Below, one piece after another: positions 25,920 to 34,859 of a stretch of 64,000 nt of DNA (position 1 is the stretch's first letter; every line of letters starts with the position of its first letter). Location of the stretch: assembly GCA_040754075.1 (NCBI GenBank), contig JBFMDH010000020.1, positions 62,001 through 126,000 on the forward strand. Direction: 5' to 3'. The DNA comes from Acidobacteriota bacterium (GTDB lineage: Bacteria > Acidobacteriota > Blastocatellia > UBA7656). The notes beneath the pieces were generated by a model. That model searched no databases. It saw nothing but the letters and a program-made list of their open reading frames with translations, and was not told where the DNA came from. The translations under genes were made by a program, and so were the position numbers.

Positions 25920-26420
25920 ATGATTATTCTCCAGACCGAGCGATTAAATTTGCGGCAACTGACGATTGATGATGGTGAGTTCATCGTTGAACTTCTCAAT
26001 CAGCCTTCATTCATTCAAAACATCGGCGACCGGGGCGTGAGAACGCTGGATGATGCCCACCAGTATATTTTGACGGGGCCGGTGGCGAGTTACGAAAAAT
26101 TTGGTTTCGGGCTATATCTCGTAGAGCTAAGAGAATCCGCCACTGCCATTGGGCTTTGCGGGCTTTTGAAGCGAGAAGCGCTGGACGATGTCGATATCGG
26201 TTATGCGTATCTGCCCGCGCATTGGGGAAAAGGTTACGCTTTTGAAGCGGCATCGGCAGTTTTAAATTACGGGAAAAATATGCATGGGTTAAATCGCGTT
26301 GTCGCGGTGGTCAGCCCTGATAATTACGGTTCAATCAAGGTGCTGGAAAAACTCGGATTGAAGTTTGAACGAATGGTGCAATTGGTCGACGGTGAAGCAG
26401 AGGTTAAATTGTTTGCCTGA
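25920..26420 (+). CDS. GNAT-family N-acetyltransferase (RimJ/RimL type)
   Basis: 166 aa. TERLNLRQLTIDD at the start and the acetyl-CoA loop YLPAHWGKGYAFEAASAVLNYG, then NRVVAVVSPDNYGSIKVLEKLGLKFE, are typical of the RimJ/RimL-like GNAT group that acetylates protein N-termini or small molecules. Substrate unknown. The start codon follows a short heptad repeat with no Shine-Dalgarno. Confidence 0.85.
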   Translation: MIILQTERLNLRQLTIDDGEFIVELLNQPSFIQNIGDRGVRTLDDAHQYILTGPVASYEKFGFGLYLVELRESATAIGLCGLLKREALDDVDIGYAYLPAHWGKGYAFEAASAVLNYGKNMHGLNRVVAVVSPDNYGSIKVLEKLGLKFERMVQLVDGEAEVKLFA

Positions 26421-26620
26421 TGAATAAACAAATCAGTGAAGGTTTGTGGAATTCTCTAATGGAAAACCTTCCGTCCGCTTTTCACTGTGGAGAGCTATTC
26501 CCGGATCGGGAAATTCAATTTGATGAGTAAAGCGGTGGTTTTTCCGTATCAACCTTTTCTATTCACCAAATCTTTCTGTATCAATTTTCTACTCATCCCT
26601 GCAAAATCGCTCAGCAACCT

Positions 26621-28213
26621 TTAAGGCTTTTCTGCTTCGCCGCCAACGGCAATAAACGCCTCGCCAAGATGCGCGGTGATGTCTGAGGCAATCATCGCTC
26701 GTGTACCGAAACGCGCAGCCGCAAGGTCGCCCGCCAGTCCGTGCAGATAAACTGCCGCCAGGGTTGCGCCAAGCGCATCTGTGGTTTTTTGCGCGATGAG
26801 TCCGGCAAGAATGCCTGTAAGCACATCGCCGGTGCCGCCCGTCGCCATCCCTGCATTGCCTGTCGGATTCACATAAACCTCACCGTCAGGCGCGGCAATC
26901 AATGTCCGACTGCCCTTTAGAACTAAAATGACTTGATGCTGAGTGGCAAAATCTCTGGCAATTTCAAGGCGATGATCAACGACTTCTTTAGCAGATATGC
27001 CCGCGAGCCTTGCCATCTCGCCCGCATGCGGTGTGAGAATTAATGGCAAATCCGCGCTCCCTTGCAAATGCTCCGCCCAACCGACGAGCGCGTTCAAGCC
27101 ATCGGCATCAATCACAACTGGGCGCTGTCTCTGGGTTATCAATTCGCGGACAAATTCAACGGTTGACGATTCATTTGAGCCAAGCCCCGGACCAATCGCC
27201 AACACATCGCGTTCGGCGGCGAGCGCCAGGGCATTTTTGAGCGCGTCAAGCGAAACCGTTCCCGAATAGGTTTCGGCAAGCGGTTCGGTCATACATTCGA
27301 TAATCGCCTGCGAAGCGACTGCGGTTTGCGCTGATGCGGCGGTTGCGATGGTCACCAACCCCGTGCCGGCGCGCATCGCCGATGCGCCCGCAAGACAGGC
27401 TGCGCCGGTTTTACCGCGCGAACCTGCGATGATTAAAACTTTACCGGCATCGCCTTTGTGCGCAATGGACGTGCGCCGCGAAGACGCAAGCCAGGCTTCA
27501 ATCATTCCTCGTTCGACTAAATTTAAATTCGCGCCCGATGAATTAATGAGCGAGGCAGGCGAGCCAATCGGTGCAACAACTAACGCACCATTATTTTCTG
27601 AAGCGGGCGGCAAAAGGTTGGCAATTTTTGGAGCGGTAAAGGTAACGGTTAAATCTGCGCGCACTGCCGCGCCAATCAAATCGAATGAATCGGAATTGAG
27701 TCCCGATGGAATATCTACAGCAATGACCGGTTTTTGTTGATTCAAAAACTTGATGGCGTGTTCAAAGAGTCCCGTCGCCGGACGAGTCAAACCGGTTCCG
27801 AAAATGGCATCGAAAAACAAATCAAAAGTTTCAGCGGTTGCATATTGCGTGAACGCTTCTTCGCTTTGAATTTCAATGAATGTGAAATCATCAGCGCCTT
27901 GTGCCAGAAGTTTTGCCGCGTCGAAATTCGTTCGCGCATCGCCTTTGGTATCTTCGATGCGACCGAGCAACAGCCCAACTATTGCACAACCTTTGGTGTG
28001 TAACAAACGGGCTATGGTTGCGCCGTCGCCGCCATTGTTACCCTTACCGCAAATTACGAGTGCGCGTTTGCCCTGCGCCACACCGAATTTTTTTTCTACT
28101 GCTTCAACAATTCGCGTCGCGGCGTTTTCCATCAGCAATATACTGGGAATCGCATAACGCTCCGTTGTCAGGCGATCAACTTCACGCATCTCGGCGGCTG
28201 TGAGTATCTTCAT
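26621..28213 (-). CDS. nnr: Bifunctional NAD(P)H-hydrate epimerase/dehydratase
   Basis: 530-aa fusion. N-terminal epimerase half (residues 1-215): MKILTAAEMREVDRLTTERYAIPSILLMENAA and the phosphate loop VICGKGNNGGDGATIARLLH. C-terminal ADP-dependent dehydratase half (about 225-525): KVLIIAGSRGKTGAACLAGASAMRAGTGLVTIA, VLAIGPGLG, LTPHAGEMARLAG, NPTGNAGMATGGTGDVLTGILAGL. The enzyme repairs hydrated NADH and NADPH. ATG 28213 is chosen since MKILTAAEM is the family start; the longer frame to 28372 would add 53 residues without similarity to it. Confidence 0.94.
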   Translation of the reverse strand: MKILTAAEMREVDRLTTERYAIPSILLMENAATRIVEAVEKKFGVAQGKRALVICGKGNNGGDGATIARLLHTKGCAIVGLLLGRIEDTKGDARTNFDAAKLLAQGADDFTFIEIQSEEAFTQYATAETFDLFFDAIFGTGLTRPATGLFEHAIKFLNQQKPVIAVDIPSGLNSDSFDLIGAAVRADLTVTFTAPKIANLLPPASENNGALVVAPIGSPASLINSSGANLNLVERGMIEAWLASSRRTSIAHKGDAGKVLIIAGSRGKTGAACLAGASAMRAGTGLVTIATAASAQTAVASQAIIECMTEPLAETYSGTVSLDALKNALALAAERDVLAIGPGLGSNESSTVEFVRELITQRQRPVVIDADGLNALVGWAEHLQGSADLPLILTPHAGEMARLAGISAKEVVDHRLEIARDFATQHQVILVLKGSRTLIAAPDGEVYVNPTGNAGMATGGTGDVLTGILAGLIAQKTTDALGATLAAVYLHGLAGDLAAARFGTRAMIASDITAHLGEAFIAVGGEAEKP

Positions 28214-28473
28214 CAAGGCGATGATAGGCGAGTCCTGGAATCGTGTCAAAGCAGCAAGCTTTACCAGATTCACCGAACCTTGATAGACAAAAAATCGAGC
28301 AACCTGAAATTGCTTCACAGTCGGTGAACCGACCGAAAATTTTTGTAAAATTCTCAAGAAACAATGTTTCATACTTGCAACGTAAAAAATTTCGTGATAC
28401 AGTGTTGCGCGTTTGAAACAAGCGCCCAGCCCAGTAGCCCCACGGTCTAAGGTTTTTAACAGGAGAGTGAGCG

Positions 28474-28932
28474 ATGGAAATGACTGTCTTGAAAAAAAAT
28501 GCCGATGAAAAAGTCAGCTTCCAGATTCTCGTTCGTGCCACGCCTGAACGGGTTTATGATGCAATGGCGACCCGTGAAGGATTAAACGGCTGGTTTACGG
28601 CTGATTCACTCATCGAAGCGCCAGATGGAAAACTCTTTTTGCGCTGGGAAAATTGGGGCGTTGAACATTACACAGGTGAAAGTCACGGTAAGGTTTTGGA
28701 AGCCCGTCGCGGCAAGCGTTTTGCCTTCAAATGGCCCGTCGATATTGGCAATTATCTCACCACAGTTGAAATCGATTTTGAACCGGCAAACGAAGGAACT
28801 ATCGTTCGTTTAATCGAATACGGTTATGAAGAGAACGCCGACAAATTGCAGAACATGTTAAACCGCGCAGGTGGCTGGGGCGAAGCTTTGACCTTGATGA
28901 AATTTTATGTCGAACATGGTTTAACCTACTGA
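28474..28932 (+). CDS. SRPBCC/AHSA1-family protein
   Basis: 152 aa. The START-like fold is indicated by FQILVRATPERVYDAMATREGLNGWFTAD, GESHGKVLEARRGKRFAFKWP and the C-terminal helix NMLNRAGGWGEALTLMKFYVEHG. Members bind hydrophobic ligands or act as stress-response activators. First of a co-directional set of SRPBCC and VOC genes. Confidence 0.85.
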   Translation: MEMTVLKKNADEKVSFQILVRATPERVYDAMATREGLNGWFTADSLIEAPDGKLFLRWENWGVEHYTGESHGKVLEARRGKRFAFKWPVDIGNYLTTVEIDFEPANEGTIVRLIEYGYEENADKLQNMLNRAGGWGEALTLMKFYVEHGLTY

Positions 28933-29004
28933 CTCTCGCAATCATTTTTTTGAAGGCTCAATCAGCTAAGCAATATTTATCGACCAGATTTCCCAAAGGA
29001 TGTT

Positions 29005-29793
29005 ATGAATAACGAAACCAATCTCACAAAATCCATTCCGGTGCTTGCAGCACTAGACCTCGCAAAAACGCTTGAATTTTATGCCGAACGATTGAAGTTT
29101 ACGCCGCACATTCAGACGAACGATTACGCAGGCGTAAAGCGCGACGGCATCGAGATTCATTTCTGGTTATGCAATGACCGGCACATTGCCGAAAACACCG
29201 GCTGCCGCATTCAAGTCACAAACGTTGAACCCCTCTATGCCGAATATCAAGCCGCCGAAGTCATTCATCCGAACGGCGCGCTTGCGGAAAAACCCTGGGG
29301 CTTTCGGGAATTTGCCATCAGCGATTGCAATGGCAATTTAATCACCTTTGCGGAGCCACTTGAAAAAGTGGATGCAAAAATCGAAACCGGCGATAGTGAA
29401 TCAACGGCTCGATGTGTGACCGGCATTGGCGGCATATTTTTCAAGGCACAGGACGAAGTCAAACTTCGCGAGTGGTACAAGACTCATCTGGGCATCAAGC
29501 TTGAAAGTTTTGGCGGTTCCATGTTCGAGTGGCGCGATGCCGTACACACGGAACGCAAAGGCACGACCATCTGGTCAATTTTTTCACACGACACGCAGTA
29601 CCTAAACCCCAGCACCAAGCCTTTCATGATTAATTACCGGGTCGAAAATCTCGATGCCGTTTTAGCTTATTTACGCAGCGCAGGTGTCGAAGTTGATGAC
29701 CGTATCGAAGACAGTGAATTCGGTCGTTTCGGTTGGGCGATGGATATCGAAGGCAACCGTTTGGAACTTTGGCAACCGCCTGAAGGTTTATAA
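29005..29793 (+). CDS. Two-domain VOC (glyoxalase/bleomycin-resistance fold) protein
   Basis: 262 aa with two VOC modules. The first (residues about 8-115, IPVLAALDLAKTLEFYAERLKF) resembles bleomycin-resistance proteins; the second (about 130-258) has the paired motifs FFKAQDEVKLREWYKTHLGIKLE and WAMDIEGNRLELWQPP. VOC proteins are metal-dependent lyases or dioxygenases, or antibiotic-binding proteins. Function not predictable further. Confidence 0.85.
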   Translation: MNNETNLTKSIPVLAALDLAKTLEFYAERLKFTPHIQTNDYAGVKRDGIEIHFWLCNDRHIAENTGCRIQVTNVEPLYAEYQAAEVIHPNGALAEKPWGFREFAISDCNGNLITFAEPLEKVDAKIETGDSESTARCVTGIGGIFFKAQDEVKLREWYKTHLGIKLESFGGSMFEWRDAVHTERKGTTIWSIFSHDTQYLNPSTKPFMINYRVENLDAVLAYLRSAGVEVDDRIEDSEFGRFGWAMDIEGNRLELWQPPEGL

Positions 29794-29914
29794 CCCCTGA
29801 ACCAGGTAGCCCGACAGTCTGATGAAGCAGGGTTCAACTCATCAGACAGTCATTGAGTGAGCAGGAAAATCTAACCCAATAATTTAAAAAAATTTCTGAA
29901 CAGGAGAAACCACT

Positions 29915-30298
29915 ATGCCAAGAGTTATTCATTTTGAAATTCACAGCGAAGACCCTGAGCGTGCCATCAACTTTTATCAAAACCTTTTCGGCTGGCAATT
30001 CCACCGTTGGGAAGGTCCCTGGGATTATTGGCTAATCTCTACCGGCGACAGCGATAAACCCGGCATCAATGGCGGCTTGATGCGCCGACAAGGAACCATC
30101 GACGGACAAAGCGTAATCGCTTATGTCTGCACCGTCGATATTGAATCGGTTGATGAAGCGGTTGAAAAGGCACTGAGTTTTGGCGGACAACTCGCTTTGC
30201 CGAAACAGGAAATTCCCGGTGTCGGCTTTCTCGCTTACTGCAAAGACACCGAAGGTAATATTTTCGGCATGATGCAGGACACTTCGCAGGCAAAATAA
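29915..30298 (+). CDS. VOC-family protein
   Basis: 127-aa single VOC domain: VIHFEIHSEDPERAINFYQNLFGWQFHRWEGP at the start and VGFLAYCKDTEGNIFGMMQDTSQAK at the end, including the C-terminal conserved EGN. Preceded by AGGAGA. Part of the SRPBCC/VOC cluster. Confidence 0.87.
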   Translation: MPRVIHFEIHSEDPERAINFYQNLFGWQFHRWEGPWDYWLISTGDSDKPGINGGLMRRQGTIDGQSVIAYVCTVDIESVDEAVEKALSFGGQLALPKQEIPGVGFLAYCKDTEGNIFGMMQDTSQAK

Positions 30299-30471
30299 GT
30301 AACAAGGCAAATGTAAAAAGTGAAAAGCGCGTTTGTCGTGCCAATCCGCCGCTATTGAAGTTGTCTGAGGCGTTCCACAACCAGCGCCGGCAATTGGCAG
30401 TTCGACAAACTGCGATACGCAATCATTGGCTTTTCACTAAGCCTTGCCGTAAACAGAAAGGAAAAACAGCG

Positions 30472-30954
30472 ATGCAATTCACCTATAATCTGCAAATCAA
30501 CGCGCCGATTCAAAAGGTTTTCGCGCTGGTCGATGATGAACAAAATCTCAAACTGTGGATGGACGGACTCGAAGAAACGATTTATCCCGAAAGCCTCAAT
30601 CGCCAAAATCCGGTCGGCACGAAATTCAAACAGCGCATACGCGAAGGTCGTCGTATCGCCGAATATGACGGCGAAGTGTTGGTTTATGAAAATCCCACGC
30701 ATCTGGCAATCATCATCGGCAATCAACAATTCACCATGCAGGTCGATTACCGCTTCAGCGCAAAAGGCGAATGGACGTGGTTGGATTATTCGGCAACAAT
30801 GGTCGGCGGCAATTTCTTCATGAAACTGTTTGCCAAACTTTTTGCGCCACTGACGCGCCGCATTCTTGATCGCCAGATGCGCAAGTTGAAAGAGGTCGCC
30901 GAAAACAGTTCACCTTATCAAATGCACAGCAATGCGTTTGCCGCAGCCAAATAA
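30472..30954 (+). CDS. SRPBCC-family protein
   Basis: 160 aa. MQFTYNLQINAPIQKVFALVDDEQNLKLWMDGLEET is the SRPBCC N-terminal strand/helix; a long C-terminal helix FFMKLFAKLFAPLTRRILDRQMRKLKEVAE follows. A polyketide-cyclase/ligand-binding type of unknown substrate. ATG 30472 is preferred; the frame opens further upstream but has no coding character there. Confidence 0.82.
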   Translation: MQFTYNLQINAPIQKVFALVDDEQNLKLWMDGLEETIYPESLNRQNPVGTKFKQRIREGRRIAEYDGEVLVYENPTHLAIIIGNQQFTMQVDYRFSAKGEWTWLDYSATMVGGNFFMKLFAKLFAPLTRRILDRQMRKLKEVAENSSPYQMHSNAFAAAK

Positions 30955-30992
30955 AAGCAAACCAAAAACCGGTTAACAAGGAGAGACACACC

Positions 30993-31361
30993 ATGATTTC
31001 ACAGGTCAAAATCGTCAGCATTACCGTCAAAGATCAGGATCGCGCTTTGGCGTTTTACACAGAAAAACTCGGCTTCAAAGTCGTAACCGATGCGCCGATG
31101 GGGGCAAGCGGTCGCTGGATTGAAGTCGCTACCCCCGCAGGCGACACCCGCGTCGCCCTGCTTTTGCCGCATAGCGAAGATGACAAAGTCGGCGGCTTTT
31201 CAAACGTTATTTTTTCGAGCGCCGACGTGCGAAAAACCTATGCCGAATTGCAGGAACGCGGCGTCGAATTCGTAGAACCGCCAACTGAACAAAGCTGGGG
31301 AACCTACGCGGTTTTCGTCGATGTGGATGGCAACCGTTTCGTCATCGGCACCGAAAATTAA
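30993..31361 (+). CDS. VOC-family protein (glyoxalase type)
   Basis: 122-aa single VOC domain: VKIVSITVKDQDRALAFYTEKLGFKVVTDAPMG, then SSADVRKTYAELQERGVEF and TYAVFVDVDGNRFVIGTEN. AAGGAGAG precedes the ATG. Last of the cluster before a likely terminator. Confidence 0.88.
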   Translation: MISQVKIVSITVKDQDRALAFYTEKLGFKVVTDAPMGASGRWIEVATPAGDTRVALLLPHSEDDKVGGFSNVIFSSADVRKTYAELQERGVEFVEPPTEQSWGTYAVFVDVDGNRFVIGTEN

Positions 31362-31364
31362 TCC

Positions 31365-31401
31365 AAAACGAGCGGTGGAATAAAGGTTCGCCGCTCGTTT
31401 T
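31365..31401 (+). terminator. Likely terminator after the VOC cluster
   Basis: Perfect 11-bp inverted repeat AAAACGAGCGG / CCGCTCGTTTT with a 15-nt loop, four bases past the VOC stop. The T-run is part of the stem, so it may be weak or bidirectional. Confidence 0.55.
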
Positions 31402-31422
31402 CACATTCACGGAGGAATTGAC

Positions 31423-31833
31423 ATGATACGAAGCATCCTTGCTGTCATCGCCGGAAGCGTCACCTGGATGATTACCGCGCTTGGCACCGACCAGTTGATT
31501 TTAAATTTTTTCCCGCACTGGTTTACCGCCGAAGGCAAGACCGACAAGATCGGCGTGTTACTGCTGATGATGTTATACAGTTTGTCTTTTTCGGTTCTTG
31601 GTGGTTTTGTGACCGGTATCCTGGCGAAGCGTGATGAACTCAAACACGCCTTTTTTCTAGGGCTTTTGCAATTTGCAATGGGGTTGATGGCGACGATTCA
31701 ATTCTGGGATATGGCGCCAATCTGGTATCACATTATTTTTATGGGCTTGCTGATTCCGGCAAATATGTTCGGTGGATGGTTAAGGGCGAAACAGCAAAGC
31801 CAGAAATCGCAAACTCGATTGCGATTGGCTTGA
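31423..31833 (+). CDS. Small integral membrane protein of unknown function
   Basis: 136 aa with four hydrophobic segments (about 3-24, 44-67, 76-95 and 100-122) and a basic C-terminal tail. GGAGG lies upstream of the ATG. No family recognised. It follows the VOC cluster on the same strand but after a probable terminator. Confidence 0.65.
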   Translation: MIRSILAVIAGSVTWMITALGTDQLILNFFPHWFTAEGKTDKIGVLLLMMLYSLSFSVLGGFVTGILAKRDELKHAFFLGLLQFAMGLMATIQFWDMAPIWYHIIFMGLLIPANMFGGWLRAKQQSQKSQTRLRLA

Positions 31834-32059
31834 AGCACACCGAAGCTTTCATTGTCGATTAACGAGGCACATTCGATATGAATCGTTGAACCAGCGGTCT
31901 TTGACAGCGAGGATAGAAATCAATCGACTGAAGGGCTGAATCACAAAGACTAAAAATCATTTTGTGGGGCGTTGCGTTTTGGTAAACCAAGGGCGAGAAC
32001 AAGTGTTTTCACGCAACGCTCTGCCCATCAAACGCTATCAAACTACCCCTTCAATTCAT

Positions 32060-34189
32060 TTATTCGATAATTAAATTCAACCACGCATCTACTATCACAT
32101 TTTGACGCGCCGGAATCAGTGTCGTCGAACTGTATTCGGTGACAATCGCTGGTCCTTTAAAGGTCGCGCCCGCTTGCAAACTGTCGCGCTCATAAACCGG
32201 CACCTCGCTTGCGCGGTCGCTGAGAAACACTTTCGCCTGGTAAACCGGCACCGGCTTAAATGATTTTTTCACTATTGATTTTCTCAGTTTCGGTTTATTG
32301 GTCACGCCTGTGGCTTTCAAACGAAGGGATACAATTTCCGTCGGGCGCGTTTCATCCGCATAACCGTAACGCTCTTGATGCAATGCATGAAACCTTTGCA
32401 CAAACCGCTCATGCCAATTTACATCTATCTCAAAAGATTGCCCGACGTAGCGCATCGCAACGGCACGAACCAACCGCTGTTGGTCTTTTGCGAAACCTTC
32501 TCGTAGTAAATCTTTTTGCGCGTCGCGTTCAAGCGCCACAAATTCACTTTCAATTTTTGCCTTCTTGAGGGTTGCGGTTTTCATCATCACGGTACGCGAA
32601 TAATCTTTCACGACATCACCGAGCAACACCCCAAGCGCCGAAAGTGTACCGGGCGAACGCGGAATGATAACCCGGGAAATTCTGAGCGCCGCCGCCAAAT
32701 CACAAACATGCAAACCACCTGCGCCGCCAAAACTCACCAGCGAAAATAGTCGCGGGTCTTGCCCGCGTTCAACCGAAACCTTGCGAAGCGCGCCTTCCAT
32801 ATTGGCATTCGCCACGCGCACCACACCAAGGGCGGCGCGTTCAACGGAAACTCGTTCGCGACTCACCTTCGACATTTCGCTTGCGAGTTTCGCTAAATAA
32901 AATCGCGCCCGCTCAATATCCAATTTCATCTCGCCACCCAGAAGTCCGCCGCCTGCAAATCTCCCCAATACCAGATTGGCGTCCGTGACGGTCACGGCTT
33001 CCCCTTTGCCGTAACACGCGGGACCCGGGTCTGCGCCTGCCGATTCGGGACCGACGCGCAAAGCGCCCGCTTCATCCAATCGCGCAATCGAACCGCCGCC
33101 CGCGCCCACCGTATGAATGTCAATGAGAGGAACCGCCACCGGCAAACCGGCTACCATAGCCTCATTCGTGGTTCCGGCTTCATTGCGACACAGCGCCACA
33201 TCCGTCGATGTCCCGCCCATATCAAAGGTGATGAGGTCGGAAAATCCTGCGGCTTTGCAGACGCGCAAAGCGCCGACCACGCCACCCGCAGGACCCGACA
33301 AAATCGCCCGCACAGGCTCACTCGCCGCCGTCGATGCGGAAACCGACCCGCCATTTGATTGCATCACTCGTAGGGAAGTCCGGAGTCCGGAGTCTGGCGT
33401 CTGGAGTCTTTGACTTCGAGACCTATGTTGCTGATTCGCTTTTGAACGAATCGAATTTGAATTTATATTCGCAAAACTTTCTGTGTTCAGTGGCGCGCCG
33501 ACTTCAGATTCCAGACTTAGGACTCCAGACTCTAATGATTGCAGATATTTCGACATCTTCGGCACTAAATAGGCGTTGATGGCAACCGTCGAGGTGCGTT
33601 CGTATTCGCGATATTCGGGCAGGATTTTATATGAGAGCGAAACCGGAATGTGAAGCTTTGCCAAAGCCTCGGCGATTTGTTGTTCGTGCGCCGGGTTAGC
33701 AAATGAAAAGAGTAAACAGACGGCAATGGATTCGGCGGAACTTCGCTTGATGTTTGCGATGATTTTTTTTAGTTGCGATTGATTGAGTTTGGTGAGCACC
33801 GTGCCATCGGGCGCAAGGCGTTCTTCAATGCCAAAACGGAGTTCGCGGGCGATGAGCGGCGCAGGTCGTGTCACGAGAAAATTATAAATTTCGGGACGCG
33901 CCTGCCTGCCGATTTCAATGACATCTTCAAAACCCGCTGTGGTTATAAGCGCCGCGCGCGCGCCCTTGCGTTCAAGCAGGGCATTAGTTGCCACGGTGGT
34001 GCCATGAACGATTTCACCTGGCAACTTGCCGGTCTCTGCAAGCACGCGATGAATTCCCGCAAGGATCGCTTCTGCGGGGTTATCTGGCGTTGAAGCAATT
34101 TTAAAAGCATCGATGGTTGCGCCATGCGTGATGACAAAATCAGTGAAGGTGCCGCCCGTATCTATGCCGATTCGGATTTGCTCGACCAA
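32060..34189 (-). CDS. Hydantoinase/oxoprolinase family protein (HyuA-like) with repeat insertion
   Basis: 709-aa ATP-dependent amidohydrolase of the HyuA/5-oxoprolinase A type: IRIGIDTGGTFTDFV at the N-terminus, HGTTVATNALLERKGARAALITTAGFEDV, FDMGGTSTDVAL, GGGSIARLDEAGALRVGPESAGADPGPACYG. Residues about 219-271 are encoded by a family A heptad hairpin and read SLESGVLSLESE through LQTPDSGLRTS; in relatives a short linker precedes LRVMQSNGG at this point. The insertion keeps the frame. The start appears to be TTG with AAGAGAAG before it. No hyuB partner is in the window, so the enzyme is an orphan subunit here. Confidence 0.85.
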   Translation of the reverse strand: MVEQIRIGIDTGGTFTDFVITHGATIDAFKIASTPDNPAEAILAGIHRVLAETGKLPGEIVHGTTVATNALLERKGARAALITTAGFEDVIEIGRQARPEIYNFLVTRPAPLIARELRFGIEERLAPDGTVLTKLNQSQLKKIIANIKRSSAESIAVCLLFSFANPAHEQQIAEALAKLHIPVSLSYKILPEYREYERTSTVAINAYLVPKMSKYLQSLESGVLSLESEVGAPLNTESFANINSNSIRSKANQQHRSRSQRLQTPDSGLRTSLRVMQSNGGSVSASTAASEPVRAILSGPAGGVVGALRVCKAAGFSDLITFDMGGTSTDVALCRNEAGTTNEAMVAGLPVAVPLIDIHTVGAGGGSIARLDEAGALRVGPESAGADPGPACYGKGEAVTVTDANLVLGRFAGGGLLGGEMKLDIERARFYLAKLASEMSKVSRERVSVERAALGVVRVANANMEGALRKVSVERGQDPRLFSLVSFGGAGGLHVCDLAAALRISRVIIPRSPGTLSALGVLLGDVVKDYSRTVMMKTATLKKAKIESEFVALERDAQKDLLREGFAKDQQRLVRAVAMRYVGQSFEIDVNWHERFVQRFHALHQERYGYADETRPTEIVSLRLKATGVTNKPKLRKSIVKKSFKPVPVYQAKVFLSDRASEVPVYERDSLQAGATFKGPAIVTEYSSTTLIPARQNVIVDAWLNLIIE
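33376..33533. repeat. Family A heptad-repeat hairpin inserted in frame inside the HyuA-like gene
   Basis: Left arm 33376-33409: GTCCGGA, GTCCGGA, GTCTGGC, GTCTGGA, GTCT. Right arm 33500-33533: ACTTCAG, ATTCCAG, ACTTAGG, ACTCCAG, ACTCT. The loop of about 90 bp is AT-rich. Both arms and loop stay open in the gene's frame. Units match those at 284-362 and 35950-36073. Confidence 0.9.
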
Positions 34190-34201
34190 TGCGCTTCTCT
34201 T

Positions 34202-34657
34202 TTAAGGAATGATTATTGATGATGCCATTTTATCGATGCTGACCAACTCAACATTAAAAAACAAGGTTTCTCCGGCAAGCAAATGATTGGCGTCAATGGT
34301 TACTTCATCGCCTTCGATGTCAATCACCCGAACCGGAATCGCTTCGCCCGACGGCAATTGAATATCGAACGCCATACCGAGCACCGGCGTCACGTTTGGC
34401 GGAAAAGCCGCCGTCGGAATCACTTTGACCAGTTCTTCATGATATTGCCCGTAAGCCTGGTCGGGGGGAATAACAATTTCTTTTGTATCGCCAATTGCCA
34501 TCCCGACTGCGCCCGATTCAAATCCCGGAATTACTTCGTGTGCGCCGACTGTAAAACTGAGCGGCGCGCCGCCTTGTGATGAGTCAAACACCGTTCCATC
34601 ATCGAGCTTTCCTGTGTAATGCACCGAAATGGTGTCGCCTTCTTTGACTTGTGACAT
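34202..34657 (-). CDS. FKBP-type peptidyl-prolyl isomerase, SlyD-like
   Basis: 151 aa. FKBP half-domain VKEGDTISVHYTGKLDDGTVFDSSQGGAPLSFTVGAHEVIPGFESGAVGMAIGDTKEIVIPPDQAYG, then an inserted-flap region and IDANHLLAGETLFFNVELVSI, the SlyD arrangement. It lacks the His/Cys-rich metal tail of E. coli SlyD. A cytosolic foldase and chaperone. Just upstream of the HyuA-like gene, 12 bp apart. Confidence 0.9.
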   Translation of the reverse strand: MSQVKEGDTISVHYTGKLDDGTVFDSSQGGAPLSFTVGAHEVIPGFESGAVGMAIGDTKEIVIPPDQAYGQYHEELVKVIPTAAFPPNVTPVLGMAFDIQLPSGEAIPVRVIDIEGDEVTIDANHLLAGETLFFNVELVSIDKMASSIIIP

Positions 34658-34859
34658 GATTTCTCCTTCGCTGGATAATGTGTGAATGTTTGCGGCATAT
34701 CACTTTTGAAATAATCAAATTTTTAGCCGCTCGATGCTTAATAAAACACCATAGCATACCGTTATCGCATTCGTCAGGCGGTTTTGTCTTTGACTTTCTT
34801 GGCAGGGATATTGAAACCGCGTTACGATTGCTTCGTTGAACTTTTCAAGAGGATTTCGG

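Noticed and set aside
33376-33533. Insertion sequence or MITE with transposase
   Set aside because: No transposase frame and no clear target duplication were seen; only repeat arms and a short AT-rich loop. Mobility remains an inference.
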